Shown here: piece by piece, positions 1 through 10,109 of the stretch | Position numbering within the stretch: the stretch's first letter is position 1 | Layout of the letters: the number at the start of each line of letters is the position of its first letter | From: Paracoccaceae bacterium | GTDB lineage: Bacteria > Pseudomonadota > Alphaproteobacteria > Rhodobacterales > Rhodobacteraceae | DNA length: 46,814 nt | NCBI GenBank assembly: GCA_026707935.1 | Contig: JAPOVX010000328.1 | Location: forward strand, 257-47,070 | Direction of reading: 5' to 3' | Program-made: the position numbers and the translations under genes | The notes under the pieces: model-generated | Databases searched by the model: none | What the model was told of the DNA's origin: nothing | What the model saw: only the letters and a program-made list of their open reading frames with translations

Positions 1-576
1 GCCGGGGCCACTGAGCGGGTACGTCACTTGGTCAGCTGCCGGCCAGAGATCTGCACGCTCGATTGCGGCACGATGAACTTTGCCGAGGCAAACTACATCA
101 TGGCCAACACGCCGGACATGCTCAGGGCGATGGGAAGAATGATGGTTGAAGCCGGAATCAGGCCGGAAATCGAGGCGTTCGATACCGGGCAATTGTGGTT
201 TGCAAAACAGCTTGTCCGCGAAGGAATATTGCCGAGCCCCGCGCTGGTGCAACTCTGTATGGGAATCCCCTGGGGCGCGCCCGATGACCTGAACACGTTC
301 ATGGCGATGGTCAACAATATTCCGGACGACTGGATTTTTTCCGCTTTCTCCCTGGGGAGGAACCAGATGCCCTACGTTGCGGCTGCCGTACTGGCTGGCG
401 GAAATGTTCGGGTCGGCCTTGAAGACAACCTCATGCTCGAGCGCGGCGTACTCGCGACAAACGAACAACTCGTTGATCGCGCAGTCGAAATCCTGTCACG
501 CCTGGGCGCCCGAATCCTCGGCCCGGACGAAACGCGCGAGAAGCTGGGATTGACGAAACGCCTTCCCGAGCAATGA
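1..576 (+). CDS. BKACE-family beta-keto acid cleavage enzyme, 5' end outside the window
   Basis: Only the C-terminal 191 residues are present; the frame is open to base 1, so the start is outside the window. The family (BKACE, formerly DUF849) are zinc enzymes that cleave beta-keto acids with acetyl-CoA, giving acetoacetate and a new CoA ester. Visible are the segment CMGIPWGAPDD, the stretch FSLGRNQMPYVAAAVLAGG and GLEDN, which in this family carries the zinc-ligand glutamate; the N-terminal HxH zinc pair is cut off. The next gene, 88 bp downstream, is a fused carnitine dehydrogenase/thioesterase. This suggests the dehydrocarnitine-cleaving member (CdhC/DhcA type), making betainyl-CoA and acetoacetate. 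Family assignment is firm; substrate is inferred from context. Confidence 0.85.
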   Translation, partial: AGATERVRHLVSCRPEICTLDCGTMNFAEANYIMANTPDMLRAMGRMMVEAGIRPEIEAFDTGQLWFAKQLVREGILPSPALVQLCMGIPWGAPDDLNTFMAMVNNIPDDWIFSAFSLGRNQMPYVAAAVLAGGNVRVGLEDNLMLERGVLATNEQLVDRAVEILSRLGARILGPDETREKLGLTKRLPEQ

Positions 577-664
577 CCGGGTCGGTTGATTGGCCGTGCC
601 GGGTTTCGATGCCCCCCCATCGCGCATCCGCAAGCGACCGCACCACGCGGCCAGGAGGTAGTCG

Positions 665-2128
665 ATGATCGGCAACGACAGGAAAGTTGCGGTCATCGGG
701 TCCGGGGTCATCGGTGCCGGTTGGGCCGCCCGGTTTCTCCTTAACGGTTGGGATGTCTCGGTATTCGATCCCGATCCTTCCGCCGGGAAAAGGCTCATGC
801 GCGTTCTTGACAACGCGCGGGTCGCGCTTCCGGGTTTGTCCGACATGAGTGTCCCCCGTGAAGGCCGCCTGACGACTACGCGCAGCCTGGAAGAAGCCTC
901 GGCCCATGCATGCTGGATTCAGGAATCGATCCCGGAACGGCTCGACATCAAGAAGAAGCTGATTTCCGACCTCGCCACCCTGGTCAGTTCGGATTGCATT
1001 GTCGCCTCATCGACGTCGGGATTCCGCCCGTCCGTCCTGGCGGAAGGCAGCCCGATTGCCCGGCAGGTCATGGTTTGCCACCCGTTCAATCCTGTTTACC
1101 TGCTGCCCCTGGTCGAAGTTGTCGGTCACAAGCAGACCGATCCGGAATTGCTGGCCCGCGCCGACCGGATTTTGAGTGAACTGGGCATGCGGGCACTGAT
1201 CATCCGGAAAGAGATCGACGCTCACGTCGCTGATCGCCTGATGGAAGCCGCCTGGAGAGAGGCGTTGTGGCTCGTCAGGGACGGCATCGCGACAACAGAG
1301 GAGATCGACGAGTCGATCCGTTTGGGTTTCGGTCTTCGCTGGGCCCAGATGGGCCTTTTCGAAACCTTCAGGATTGCTGGCGGTGACGCGGGCATGCAGC
1401 ATTTCCTTGAGCAGTTCGGGCCGTGCCTCGAGATGCCCTGGACCCGGTTGACGGATGTCCCCGAGTTGACGGAAGACCTGGTCAAGTCGATTGCCAGCCA
1501 GTCGGATGCGCAATCGTCGCACCTGTCCATCCGTGAACTTGAGCGGATTCGCGACGGAAACCTGGTCGCGGTTCTCCGGGCACTCAAGGGGCGCAACTGG
1601 GGCGCGGGAGCCGTTCTGAACGCGCACGACGCCGTGCGCGGCCAATCCGAACCAGATGAATTCGCCGGGCCCGTTCGAACGGTCTCGCGCGCGGTTCCGC
1701 TCGATTGGACCGACTACAACGGTCACATGAACGAGGCCAGGTACCTGCAGGCGTTCGGGGACGCGACCGACAGGTTCATGGAAATCGTCGGTTGCGACGC
1801 GGAGTACATTGCCGCCGGGAACAGCTACTTTACCGTCGAGACGCACATTCGCCACATCGACGAGCTCCTGGCGGGCGATTCTCTCGTGATCGACACGATC
1901 TGCCTGCAGGGAGAACCAAGGAAAATGAAGTTGTTCCACCGGATGCTGAACGAAACGGGCGATCTGGTCGCGACCGGCGAGCATTTGCTGCTTCACGTCG
2001 ACCTTCAGACACGCCGAACCTCTCCGGCAAGGCCGCGCGTGATGAAAAAACTCGGGCGGATTGCCGAATTCCATTCGAGACTTGACCCGCCCGATGGTAT
2101 TGGCCGGGCCGTTGGTCAGCGACCGTAG
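665..2128 (+). CDS. lcdH: L-carnitine dehydrogenase fused to betainyl-CoA thioesterase
   Basis: A 487-residue two-domain protein. Residues 1-310 are a 3-hydroxyacyl-CoA-dehydrogenase-type fold with the NAD loop IGSGVIGAGWAARF near residues 11-24 and SSTSGF and CHPFNP motifs typical of L-carnitine 3-dehydrogenase. Residues about 335-470 form a hotdog thioesterase with DWTDYNGHMNEARY. The first half oxidises L-carnitine to 3-dehydrocarnitine; the second is expected to hydrolyse betainyl-CoA to glycine betaine. Between these steps acts a BKACE enzyme, which is the gene directly upstream. Start ATG at 665 is supported by AGGAGG at 653-658. Plain 3-hydroxybutyryl-CoA dehydrogenase is unlikely because of the thioesterase fusion and the BKACE neighbour. 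Symbol follows the carnitine dehydrogenase family name. Confidence 0.88.
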   Translation: MIGNDRKVAVIGSGVIGAGWAARFLLNGWDVSVFDPDPSAGKRLMRVLDNARVALPGLSDMSVPREGRLTTTRSLEEASAHACWIQESIPERLDIKKKLISDLATLVSSDCIVASSTSGFRPSVLAEGSPIARQVMVCHPFNPVYLLPLVEVVGHKQTDPELLARADRILSELGMRALIIRKEIDAHVADRLMEAAWREALWLVRDGIATTEEIDESIRLGFGLRWAQMGLFETFRIAGGDAGMQHFLEQFGPCLEMPWTRLTDVPELTEDLVKSIASQSDAQSSHLSIRELERIRDGNLVAVLRALKGRNWGAGAVLNAHDAVRGQSEPDEFAGPVRTVSRAVPLDWTDYNGHMNEARYLQAFGDATDRFMEIVGCDAEYIAAGNSYFTVETHIRHIDELLAGDSLVIDTICLQGEPRKMKLFHRMLNETGDLVATGEHLLLHVDLQTRRTSPARPRVMKKLGRIAEFHSRLDPPDGIGRAVGQRP

Positions 2129-2268
2129 GTCCGTGCCGTTTCCGGGGTGACCCTCCCACTCCAATATTTCCCTGAAAAACGTGCCAACAACGTGCTCGCG
2201 CGTGGTTGCCGGCGCGCGAAGAAACCTCGCGTCATCCCGGGATTCCGGTTGAAGAAGGATGTCAAATC

Positions 2269-3138
2269 TTGACTGACCAGGCCAAAGGCGTGTTGCTGAC
2301 GACAATTGGCGTCATTGCGATCATCCCTGACAGCCTGTTGATCAGGCTGATCGATGCAGAGGTTCTGGTCATCGCGTTCTGGCGGTCGTCGCTCGCCGGC
2401 GTGGTCCTGATTCTGGTCATCGGCTTGAGACAAAAAAGCAACACGCTTCGCGCAATCGTTCAGCTGAGGTGGTCGGGAGCGATCTACACCGCGCTGTCGG
2501 CGCTCGCGACCTTGCTGTTTGTCGTCGCGATCGAGACGACGACCGTCGCAAGCACGTTGTTCATTGTCAGCACGACTCCGGTGTTTTCTGCAATCATGGG
2601 ACGGTTTGTCCTGCGCGAGCCCGTCGGCCAGCGGATGATCTGGACGATCCTGTTGTCCATTTTCGGCATCGGCATCATTGTTTGGGGACCGGAGGGTGGT
2701 CCGTCGAAAGCCGCTGTCGGAGATTTCGCGGCACTTGGAGTCGCATTGTGCCTTTCGATCAGTTACACGGTCGCGCGGCGCGCGCGGCGATTCTCCATGG
2801 TTCCTGCGGCCGCGCTTTCGCAACTGTTGCTGGCATTCGTGATACTGGCGGTGACCAACCCGTTCGTACTTTCCGGTGCGAGTTGGGTTTACGCACTGGT
2901 GCTCGGCGGAATGCTGGTTCCGCTTGGAACTGCCATGCTCGCGATCGGACCTCGCTACATCACGGCCGCGGAGGTCTCGTTGTTGCTCCTGCTCGAGGCT
3001 GCCCTTGCACCTGTCCTGGTCTGGCTGGTCCTTGGAGAGACTCCGTCGCAGCATGTCATCTTGGGCGGCGCGTTGTTGCTCACCGTCTTGACCGTTTCAA
3101 ACCTGATCGGACTCAGGTCGAACGGCCGCCTGGCGTAG
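2269..3138 (+). CDS. EamA/DMT-family membrane transporter
   Basis: About 289 residues from TTG 2269, with roughly ten hydrophobic segments arranged as two EamA repeats. Each repeat has a conserved patch: FWRSSLAG in the first, and LLLLEAALAPVLVW with LGE in the second. Such drug/metabolite transporters sit in the inner membrane and usually export amino acids or small metabolites. TTG 2269 is preferred because AAGGA lies about ten bases upstream and the protein then begins just before the first membrane segment; the frame stays open to an upstream TTG at 2206, which would add a non-membrane leader. It follows the carnitine fusion gene by 140 bp and may share its transcript. Substrate is unknown. 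Confidence 0.8.
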   Translation: MTDQAKGVLLTTIGVIAIIPDSLLIRLIDAEVLVIAFWRSSLAGVVLILVIGLRQKSNTLRAIVQLRWSGAIYTALSALATLLFVVAIETTTVASTLFIVSTTPVFSAIMGRFVLREPVGQRMIWTILLSIFGIGIIVWGPEGGPSKAAVGDFAALGVALCLSISYTVARRARRFSMVPAAALSQLLLAFVILAVTNPFVLSGASWVYALVLGGMLVPLGTAMLAIGPRYITAAEVSLLLLLEAALAPVLVWLVLGETPSQHVILGGALLLTVLTVSNLIGLRSNGRLA

Positions 3139-3371
3139 AAGGCGCGCAAGAGATGACGACCTGGCAGGGGAAACCGTCATCGAAAAGCGAAGAAGAGACC
3201 CGCCCGGGCAATCGGCACGATCCGCATGGCCGCCCCGGATGGCCGTCGCCGGCAGTCGATTACGTCTTGTCATTTGCGTGGGCAGCGAAGAAACCCGGGT
3301 TCTGATCGTGGTCCCATCCTGGAGTGAAGGGCTTGCCTGATCGACCGAACATGACCAACGGAGTGAGACCG

Positions 3372-4613
3372 ATGCCAGATAGTGAGAAATTCAAGGAAGG
3401 ATCCGGCAATTCCCCGGAGTCTGTTCGGGCGAGAATGCCGGCGCTCGAATGGAGCGACCCGTTCCTCGTGGAGCATGAACTCGGTGACGAGGAGCGCATG
3501 TGTCGCGACACGGCCCATGCCTATTGTCAGGACCGGCTCCAGCCACGGGTACTCCTTGCGAATCGGAACGAGAGATTCGATCGGGAAATCGCGACGGAAA
3601 TGGGCGGTCTCGGTTTGCTGGGACCGACAATTCCTGCGGAATACGGTGGTGCAGGAGTCAATTACGTGTCCTACGGATTGATTGCCCGCGAAATCGAAAG
3701 GGTCGACAGCGGCTATCGGTCGTTCATGTCGGTGCAGTCTTCGCTCGTCATGTTTCCGATCCTGGCCTATGGCTCGGAGGCGCAGCGCACGGCCTATCTA
3801 CCCCGACTCGCGAAGGGAGAATTGATCGGTTGCTTCGGTTTGACCGAGCCGGACCACGGTTCCGATCCCGGAAGCATGGTGACGCGGGCTCACAGGGTCG
3901 ACGGGGGCTATGTGCTTTCGGGCGAAAAGGCGTGGATTTCGAATTCTCCGATCGCGGATGTGTTTGTTGTCTGGGCCAAGTCGGACGCCGACAATGACAA
4001 GATTCGCGGGTTCATTCTGGAGCGCGGGCTTCCCGGGCTGTCGACCCCCGCGGTAAAGGGCAAATTCTCGCTTCGAACGTCGACGACCGGTTCGATCAGG
4101 ATGAAAGACGTTTTCGTGACGGATGATGCCGTTCTTCCTGGCGCGTCGGGGCTTTCCGGTCCATTCGGCTGTCTGAATCGAGCCCGGTACGGCATCTGCT
4201 GGGGAGCAATCGGTGCTGCCGAATTCTGTTGGCACGCGGCGCGTCGGTATTCCCTGGACCGGGTCCAGTTTTCCCGCCCCCTGGCAGCAAACCAGCTGGT
4301 CCAGAAGAAGCTGGCGGACATGCAAACCGAGATCTCGCTGGCATTGTTGGGGAACCTCCGCCTGGGAAGGATGATGGATCAGGACAAGGCGCCCGCCGAA
4401 TTGATCAGCCTGATGAAACGAAACAATTGCGGCAAGGCGCTCGAAATCGCGCGGCAGGCCCGTGACATCCATGGCGCCAACGGAGTGTCCGACGAATACG
4501 GTGTCATTCGACACGTGATGAATCTCGAGTCGGTCAATACCTACGAAGGCACGCACGACATCCACGCTCTCATTCTTGGACGTGCGCAAACGGGCCTGCA
4601 GGCGTTCAATTGA
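3372..4613 (+). CDS. gcdH: Glutaryl-CoA dehydrogenase
   Basis: FAD-dependent acyl-CoA dehydrogenase of about 413 residues. The group hallmarks are present: [13 protein letters not shown], the substrate-pocket segment [13 protein letters not shown] whose Arg and Ser correspond to those of characterised glutaryl-CoA dehydrogenases, and [18 protein letters not shown] with the catalytic Glu. The enzyme oxidatively decarboxylates glutaryl-CoA to crotonyl-CoA, late in lysine and tryptophan breakdown. ATG 3372 has GGAGTGAG a few bases upstream; ATG 3435 would give a 392-residue protein closer to the usual length and cannot be excluded. Placed 233 bp after the DMT gene, same strand. Specificity for glutaryl-CoA rests on the motifs; its presence beside carnitine genes could mean a broader acyl-CoA role. 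Confidence 0.87.
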   Translation: MPDSEKFKEGSGNSPESVRARMPALEWSDPFLVEHELGDEERMCRDTAHAYCQDRLQPRVLLANRNERFDREIATEMGGLGLLGPTIPAEYGGAGVNYVSYGLIAREIERVDSGYRSFMSVQSSLVMFPILAYGSEAQRTAYLPRLAKGELIGCFGLTEPDHGSDPGSMVTRAHRVDGGYVLSGEKAWISNSPIADVFVVWAKSDADNDKIRGFILERGLPGLSTPAVKGKFSLRTSTTGSIRMKDVFVTDDAVLPGASGLSGPFGCLNRARYGICWGAIGAAEFCWHAARRYSLDRVQFSRPLAANQLVQKKLADMQTEISLALLGNLRLGRMMDQDKAPAELISLMKRNNCGKALEIARQARDIHGANGVSDEYGVIRHVMNLESVNTYEGTHDIHALILGRAQTGLQAFN

Positions 4614-4821
4614 CATCCCCGCCTGGGACCGGATTACTCCGGGAATCGTTGCCGTGACGACGGATTGTCGTGACCTGATCGAGTCGGGAATCGGCCGGGG
4701 TTCATCCGGAGTTCGCGCCTGGAGCCTCCACGGACCCGGATCCGTTCGATGAGACTGATCACGGCGACGAGGCCCGCGGGACTGCAGGGACGCTGCAGTT
4801 TACCGGTTGATGGAGACGAAC

Positions 4822-5589
4822 ATGAAGACGGTCAAGACAGCCCTGATTACGGCCGGCAGCCGGGGAATCGGGCGCGAGATCGCGAACCGCCTGAACCTTG
4901 ACGGATATCGGGTCTGGGTGACGGATACGCACGAGGAATCGCTGAATCGGCTGCCGCGGGACTGGAAGACCACCCGCGTCGATGCGGCAGACCCTGACGG
5001 GATGTGCGGCCTGTTCAAGGGGATCGCGGCTCAATGGGGCCGTCTCGACGTCTTGTGCTCGAATGCCGGCATCGCCGGTCCGACAGCATGCATCGAAGAC
5101 ACATCAGTTGAGGAATGGCGCAGGTGTGTGTCGGTCAACCTGGAAGGATCGTTCCTCGCGGCAAAGGGCTCGGCGCCAATAATGAAAAGCCAGGGTTCGG
5201 GGGTCATGATCTTCACGTCATCGACCGCAGGAATGTTCGGATATCCGCTGCGGGCGCCTTACGCATCGGCCAAATGGGGCGTCATCGGCCTGATGAAAAC
5301 GCTTGCGATGGAGTTGGGACCGCATGGAATTCGCGTCAACGCGGTGTGCCCCGGCGCGGTCGAAGGGGCGCGCATGGACCAGGTCATGGAACGCGAGGCG
5401 CGACTGAAGCGGACAACGACCGAGGCAGTTCGCGCAGGATACGCTGCCGGAAATTCCCTCCGGACCTGGATCACGGCGAAAGACATAGCCGAGGCTGTCA
5501 GGTTTCTGGTCAGCGATGAGGCAGGATCGATCTCGGGCGTTGCGCTGCCGGTTGACGGGCATACCGAGAACCCTGATCCGAAGACCTGA
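4822..5589 (+). CDS. Short-chain dehydrogenase/reductase
   Basis: Classical SDR of about 255 residues. The nucleotide loop is TAGSRGIG near the N terminus, followed by SNAGIAG, the catalytic Ser in FTSSTAGMFG, and YASAK with the Tyr-Lys pair. The C-terminal segment ISGVALPVDGHTENPD is usual for the family. ATG 4822 has GGAGA six bases upstream; ATG 4810 and TTG 4807 are alternatives. It ends the plus-strand catabolic group and faces gcvP tail to tail with a 78-base gap. The substrate cannot be read from the sequence; a 3-hydroxybutyrate-dehydrogenase-like role on the acetoacetate released from carnitine is possible but unproven. A gap of 208 bp without genes separates it from gcdH. Confidence 0.8.
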   Translation: MKTVKTALITAGSRGIGREIANRLNLDGYRVWVTDTHEESLNRLPRDWKTTRVDAADPDGMCGLFKGIAAQWGRLDVLCSNAGIAGPTACIEDTSVEEWRRCVSVNLEGSFLAAKGSAPIMKSQGSGVMIFTSSTAGMFGYPLRAPYASAKWGVIGLMKTLAMELGPHGIRVNAVCPGAVEGARMDQVMEREARLKRTTTEAVRAGYAAGNSLRTWITAKDIAEAVRFLVSDEAGSISGVALPVDGHTENPDPKT

Positions 5590-5667
5590 CCTTCGGACAC
5601 GCCGGTTTGGACCTGGCAGGTAATCTCTTTTTCCCGACAACGGTGCGAAAATCGAGTTGCGGTGGCG

Positions 5668-8535
5668 TTACGCGACGCGGCGGTGGACCTCGCTTTCGGG
5701 TTCCATTGAAGGCTGTACCTGGCAGACGCAACGGAGATTCCTGTCGCCATAAACGTTGTCGACCCGATTGACCGGTGGCCAGTACTTGTCGACCCGCAAC
5801 GCGCCGGGCGGAAAGCACCCCTGTTCGCGCGAGTAGGGACGATCCCATTTGCCGACGAGGTCTTCCACCGTATGGGGGGCATTCCGCAGGGGATTGTTGT
5901 CCGGAGCGATACGGCCCTGTTCAATATCCGCCGCCTCTGCATGAATCGACAGCATGGCTTCGCAAAACCGGTCAAGCTCCGCCTTGGTTTCACATTCTGT
6001 CGGTTCAACCATCAGGGTTCCGGCAACCGGCCAGCTCATTGTCGGTGCATGGAATCCGCTGTCAATCAGGCGCTTTGCGACGTCATCAACGGTCACGCCG
6101 GCAGATTCCTTGAGCGGCCGGGTATCGACGATGCATTCATGGGCCACGCGGCTCTCGTTGTTCGCGAAGAGGACGGGAAACGCATCCTTGAGTCTGCTCG
6201 CGATGTAGTTTGCGTTCAAGATCGCGATTCTCGTGGCCCTGGTCAGTCCTGCACCTCCCATCATCAAGACATATGCCCAGCTGATCGGAAGAACCATCGC
6301 CGATCCATTCATGGTCGCGGCCACGGCTCCGGCCCCGCGAGTTTCCGGATTGCCCGGGAGGTACGGAACCAGGTGTGACTTGACTCCGATCGGCCCCATT
6401 CCCGGACCGCCGCCGCCATGTGGAATGCAGAAGGTCTTGTGCAAGTTGAGATGGCTGACGTCGCCACCGACATCGCCGGGTCTGACCAGTCCCACCATGG
6501 CGTTGAGATTGGCACCATCGATATAGACCTGTCCTCCGTGTTCATGCACGATCCCGCAGATTTCCTTGACCGAATCCTCGAAGACTCCGTGCGTGGACGG
6601 ATAAGTGATCATGCACGCCGCGAGCTTGTCACCGAACTGTTCCGCCCTGGATCGGAAATCCTCAACATCGATGTCGCCGTTCTTGAGCGAACCGACAGGG
6701 ACGACACGCATGCCCGCCATCTGGGCCGAAGCGGGATTGGTGCCGTGGGCGGAAACGGGAATCAGGCAGACGTTGCGCCGGTGATCGCCCCGCGCCTGGT
6801 GGTAGCCGGCTATTGCCAGCAAGCCTGCGTATTCTCCCTGGGCGCCGGAATTGGGTTGCATCGACATGTCATCGTAACCGGTGATCTCGCAGAGTTTCTG
6901 CTTGAGATCGGCTATCAGCTCGATGTAGCCGGCCGCCTGGTCCCTGGGTGCAAACGGGTGAATCTGGCTGAATTCCGGCCAGCTGATCGGGGCCATTTCC
7001 GCAGTCGCATTCAGTTTCATCGTGCAGGATCCGAGAGGGATCATGGCACGGTCCAACGCGAGGTCCCTGTCGGACAGTCGCCGGATGTACCGGGTCATCT
7101 GCTGTTCGGCCCGGTTCATGTGGAATACCGGGTGAGCCAGGAATTCCGACTGGCGAACGAGACGATCGGGCAGGCGCTCCTGGACCGCCAACTCGCAGTA
7201 CTGGCGGCGAATACCGAAGGCGCGCCAGGCACTTTCGATGATCTCTGGAGTGGTCAGCTCATCAAATGATATTCCGATCCTGTTCCTGCCAACCCGCCGA
7301 AAATTGATGCCTTCGGATTCGGCTGCACTCAAAATGACGGTCTGGGCCGGCCCGGCTTCGACCGTCACCGTGTCGAAACAATTTTCCGGAGATACCGGAA
7401 ACCCGTTTTCTTTCAGACCTTCCGCAAACCTGACGATCTTTCGATGGATTCGTTGCGCAATCGCTTTCAGGCCTTCGGGACCATAGAACACCGCGTACAT
7501 CGCTGCCACGATTGCCGGCAAGGCCTGGGCCGTACACACGTTCGAGGTCGCTTTTTCCCGCCGTATGTGCTGTTCGCGCGTTTGAAGTGCCAGCCGATAG
7601 GCACTGTTCCCTCTGGAGTCGACCGATACTCCGACTATGCGGCCGGGCAACGCGCGAACGTTCTTTTCCCTGCTGGCGATATAGGCCGCGTGAGGACCTC
7701 CGTACCCGACCGGAAAACCGAATCTCTGGGTTGTGCCGACGGCGATATCCGCACCCATGTCACCGGGCGGCTTGAGCAGTGTCATGGCGAGCAGGTCGGC
7801 GATTACGACGGAAGCTGCCTTTTCCGCATGCAATCGCGAGGTGATCTCCGAAAAGTCACGGATGTCGCCATGGGTTCCAGGATACTGGAATACGGCGCCG
7901 AACACGGCTGCCGCGTCCAGGTCGGTTTCAGGGTCGCCAATAACGATATCGACACCGAGCGGGCCTGCCCGCGTCTGCATCACGGCGATGTTTTGCGGAT
8001 GGCAGTTCCTGTCAACGAAAAACCCGTTAGATCGGGACCTGGAAACACGGCGGGCCATCATCATTGCTTCCGCCGCGGCACTGGCCTCATCCAGAAGGGA
8101 TGCATTGGCGATTTCCAGGCCGGTCAGGTCTGCGACCATGGATTGGAAAATCAGCAGTGCCTCGAGACGGCCCTGGCTGATTTCCGGTTGATACGGAGTG
8201 TATGCCGTGTACCATGCCGGGTTTTCGAGGATGTTCCTCTGGATGACCGGCGGCGTGACCGTTCCGTAGAATCCCTGGCCGATAAGCGAGGTCAGACAGC
8301 GATTCCTGGATGCCACGGCTCTCAGGTGATACAGGGCTTGCCGCTCGGTCATCGGGGGCTCGAATTCCAGCGGCTCATTCTGCAGGAGCGCTTCTGGCAC
8401 GGTCTCCCTGATCAGTTCGTCAATCGAGCCGACGCCGATCGTGTCCAGCATGTCGCGGATTTCACCGGGCGATGGCCCGATGTGACGGAGATTGGCGAAG
8501 TCGTATGGTTTGTATTCGGTGGGTACAAATGCCAT
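5668..8535 (-). CDS. gcvP: Glycine dehydrogenase (decarboxylating), P protein
   Basis: Full-length 955-residue single-chain P protein of the glycine cleavage system. It decarboxylates glycine with pyridoxal phosphate and passes the aminomethyl group to lipoyl GcvH. The PLP lysine lies in [17 protein letters not shown] near residue 700, with the glycine-rich loop that marks the family, and the N terminus carries [14 protein letters not shown]. Both the N-terminal half (regulatory) and C-terminal half (catalytic) aspartate-aminotransferase folds are present. The ATG lies one base after the gcvH stop, so translation is probably coupled. It is the last gene of gcvT-gcvH-gcvP behind the glycine riboswitch. 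Confidence 0.97.
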   Translation of the reverse strand: MAFVPTEYKPYDFANLRHIGPSPGEIRDMLDTIGVGSIDELIRETVPEALLQNEPLEFEPPMTERQALYHLRAVASRNRCLTSLIGQGFYGTVTPPVIQRNILENPAWYTAYTPYQPEISQGRLEALLIFQSMVADLTGLEIANASLLDEASAAAEAMMMARRVSRSRSNGFFVDRNCHPQNIAVMQTRAGPLGVDIVIGDPETDLDAAAVFGAVFQYPGTHGDIRDFSEITSRLHAEKAASVVIADLLAMTLLKPPGDMGADIAVGTTQRFGFPVGYGGPHAAYIASREKNVRALPGRIVGVSVDSRGNSAYRLALQTREQHIRREKATSNVCTAQALPAIVAAMYAVFYGPEGLKAIAQRIHRKIVRFAEGLKENGFPVSPENCFDTVTVEAGPAQTVILSAAESEGINFRRVGRNRIGISFDELTTPEIIESAWRAFGIRRQYCELAVQERLPDRLVRQSEFLAHPVFHMNRAEQQMTRYIRRLSDRDLALDRAMIPLGSCTMKLNATAEMAPISWPEFSQIHPFAPRDQAAGYIELIADLKQKLCEITGYDDMSMQPNSGAQGEYAGLLAIAGYHQARGDHRRNVCLIPVSAHGTNPASAQMAGMRVVPVGSLKNGDIDVEDFRSRAEQFGDKLAACMITYPSTHGVFEDSVKEICGIVHEHGGQVYIDGANLNAMVGLVRPGDVGGDVSHLNLHKTFCIPHGGGGPGMGPIGVKSHLVPYLPGNPETRGAGAVAATMNGSAMVLPISWAYVLMMGGAGLTRATRIAILNANYIASRLKDAFPVLFANNESRVAHECIVDTRPLKESAGVTVDDVAKRLIDSGFHAPTMSWPVAGTLMVEPTECETKAELDRFCEAMLSIHAEAADIEQGRIAPDNNPLRNAPHTVEDLVGKWDRPYSREQGCFPPGALRVDKYWPPVNRVDNVYGDRNLRCVCQVQPSMEPESEVHRRVA

Positions 8536-8536
8536 G

Positions 8537-8908
8537 TCAATGTCCGTTTTCTTCGATAAACGCCTTGTAGGCGTCTTCGTCCATCAACTCGTCAAGATCG
8601 TCGGCCAAAATCGGCTTGATCTTGAAAAACCAGGCATTTCCGAGAGGGTCTTCGTTGACGATCGACGGATTGTCGACGGTGTTTTCATTGATTTCCACGA
8701 TCTCGCCGTCGCAGGGCGCTTCGATGCCGGAAGCGGCCTTGACGCTTTCGATGACTGCGATTTCTTCGCCGGAAACCACGTTCTGACCAATCTCCGGCAA
8801 TTCGACAAAAACAACGTCACCCAGCGCCTCGGCGGCGTATTCGGTGATCCCGACGGTCACGATCCCGTCGTCGTCCTGCAGCCATTCATGTTGCTCGGTA
8901 AATCGCAT
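8537..8908 (-). CDS. gcvH: Glycine cleavage system H protein
   Basis: A 123-residue lipoyl carrier. The motif [10 protein letters not shown] places the lipoylated lysine at residue 57. The protein starts [10 protein letters not shown], the usual H-protein opening, and length matches the family. GcvH shuttles the aminomethyl intermediate from GcvP to GcvT and is reoxidised by dihydrolipoamide dehydrogenase; an lpdA gene occurs at 31882-33276, though that copy sits with the 2-oxoglutarate dehydrogenase genes. An in-frame extension upstream of ATG 8908 exists but overlaps gcvT and has no H-protein similarity. It lies 11 bases after gcvT and one base before gcvP. Confidence 0.97.
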   Translation of the reverse strand: MRFTEQHEWLQDDDGIVTVGITEYAAEALGDVVFVELPEIGQNVVSGEEIAVIESVKAASGIEAPCDGEIVEINENTVDNPSIVNEDPLGNAWFFKIKPILADDLDELMDEDAYKAFIEENGH

Positions 8909-8919
8909 GAGGTATCCTT

Positions 8920-10062
8920 TCAGCGTCTCAGGTATTTCGGTCTGACAAAAGGGAGGCTGGCGATGCTCGCACTGAGCCGCCTGTTCCGGACTTCCACGGC
9001 TACTGTAGTCCCCGGATCCGAAAACTGTGTCTTGACGTATCCCACGGACACGGGAGCGTTGACGCTCGGACCGAACCCGCCGGAGGTCACGATTCCGATA
9101 GGTTCGGCGGATTCCATGTCCGGAAATATTTCCGCTCCGCTCCGCATGGGCGCCCGACCGGCCGGGGCAAGACCGACACGAACGCGGTCCGCGCCTCCCG
9201 AAATCTGTGCTCCGATGAAATCGGCGCCGGGGTATCCGCCTTCCCTTTCCCCACCGGGCCGTCGCACGCGTTGAATGGCCCAGGTCAGGTCGGCTTCCAC
9301 GGGGGTTGTCTTCTCGTCGATGTCGCTGCCGTGAAGACAAAGGCCTGCTTCGAGGCGAAGTGAATCGCGTGCGCCGAGACCGGCCGGCCGGACAATTCCC
9401 GATTCGGTCAGGGCCCGGGCGACCTCTGCCGTCGCGTTGATCGGCGTGGAGATTTCGAACCCGTCTTCGCCCGTGTAACCGCTCCGGGAAACCCAGCAGG
9501 CGTGTCCGGCCAGGTCCAGATCGCGAATGTCCATGAAGCGCATGTCGCGAACGTCCGAACACAGTCGGGCCAGTGCGTTTTCCGAAACGGGTCCCTGAAG
9601 TGCGATCAGACCTCGGCGTTCAAACAGGACCTCGATCTCGCAACCGGCGGGAAGGTGCGTCTGAAGATGGGAAATGTCGTCGTCGCGCCGTGCTCCGTTG
9701 ACGACGAGAAAGAGTTCCCCCGGTCGTTTTGCGAACATGAAATCATCCAGGATCCCGCCCGCCTCGTTTGTCAGAAACCCGTAGCGCTGCCGGTTGTCGG
9801 CCAGACCGAGAACGTCGACGGGCGCAAGGGATTCCAGAGCGAGGCAGAGATCGTCAAGGCTGATCCCGTCCGGCCTGATGACGACTTGGCCCATATGGCT
9901 GACGTCGAACAGGCTCGCAGATTTCCGCGTGTGGAGATGTTCACGCAGAACACCATCCTGGTATTGAACGGGCAACGCGTGTCCGGCGAACTCGACCATC
10001 TTCGCGCCATGCGCGAGATGAAACTCGTAAAGCGGTGTATGCTTGATTTCTGAATCCAACAA
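8920..10062 (-). CDS. gcvT: Aminomethyltransferase, T protein of glycine cleavage
   Basis: A 380-residue tetrahydrofolate-dependent enzyme that releases ammonia and makes 5,10-methylene-THF from the GcvH-bound aminomethyl group. Family features are HTPLYEFHLAHGAKMVEFAG at the N terminus, FDVSHMGQ, the folate-domain segment SRSGYTGEDGFEI, and GLGARDSLRLEAGLCLHG. No ATG is available at the proper N terminus; the likely start is one of two adjacent TTG codons (10062 or 10059) with a GAGG element upstream. Weak initiation may temper expression. First gene of the operon; its 5' leader holds the tandem glycine riboswitch. Confidence 0.95.
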   Translation of the reverse strand: MLDSEIKHTPLYEFHLAHGAKMVEFAGHALPVQYQDGVLREHLHTRKSASLFDVSHMGQVVIRPDGISLDDLCLALESLAPVDVLGLADNRQRYGFLTNEAGGILDDFMFAKRPGELFLVVNGARRDDDISHLQTHLPAGCEIEVLFERRGLIALQGPVSENALARLCSDVRDMRFMDIRDLDLAGHACWVSRSGYTGEDGFEISTPINATAEVARALTESGIVRPAGLGARDSLRLEAGLCLHGSDIDEKTTPVEADLTWAIQRVRRPGGEREGGYPGADFIGAQISGGADRVRVGLAPAGRAPMRSGAEIFPDMESAEPIGIVTSGGFGPSVNAPVSVGYVKTQFSDPGTTVAVEVRNRRLSASIASLPFVRPKYLRR

Positions 10063-10109
10063 TGGGGCCTCGTTCGTTCACCCAATCCGGATCACCGGAT
10101 TGTCGACGC

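Noticed and set aside
1007-2305. Long minus-strand frame opposite the carnitine fusion gene
   Set aside because: Antisense shadow: no motifs, composition follows the codon bias of the plus-strand gene.
6418-8559. Long plus-strand frames opposite gcvP
   Set aside because: Shadows of gcvP; no recognisable domains.
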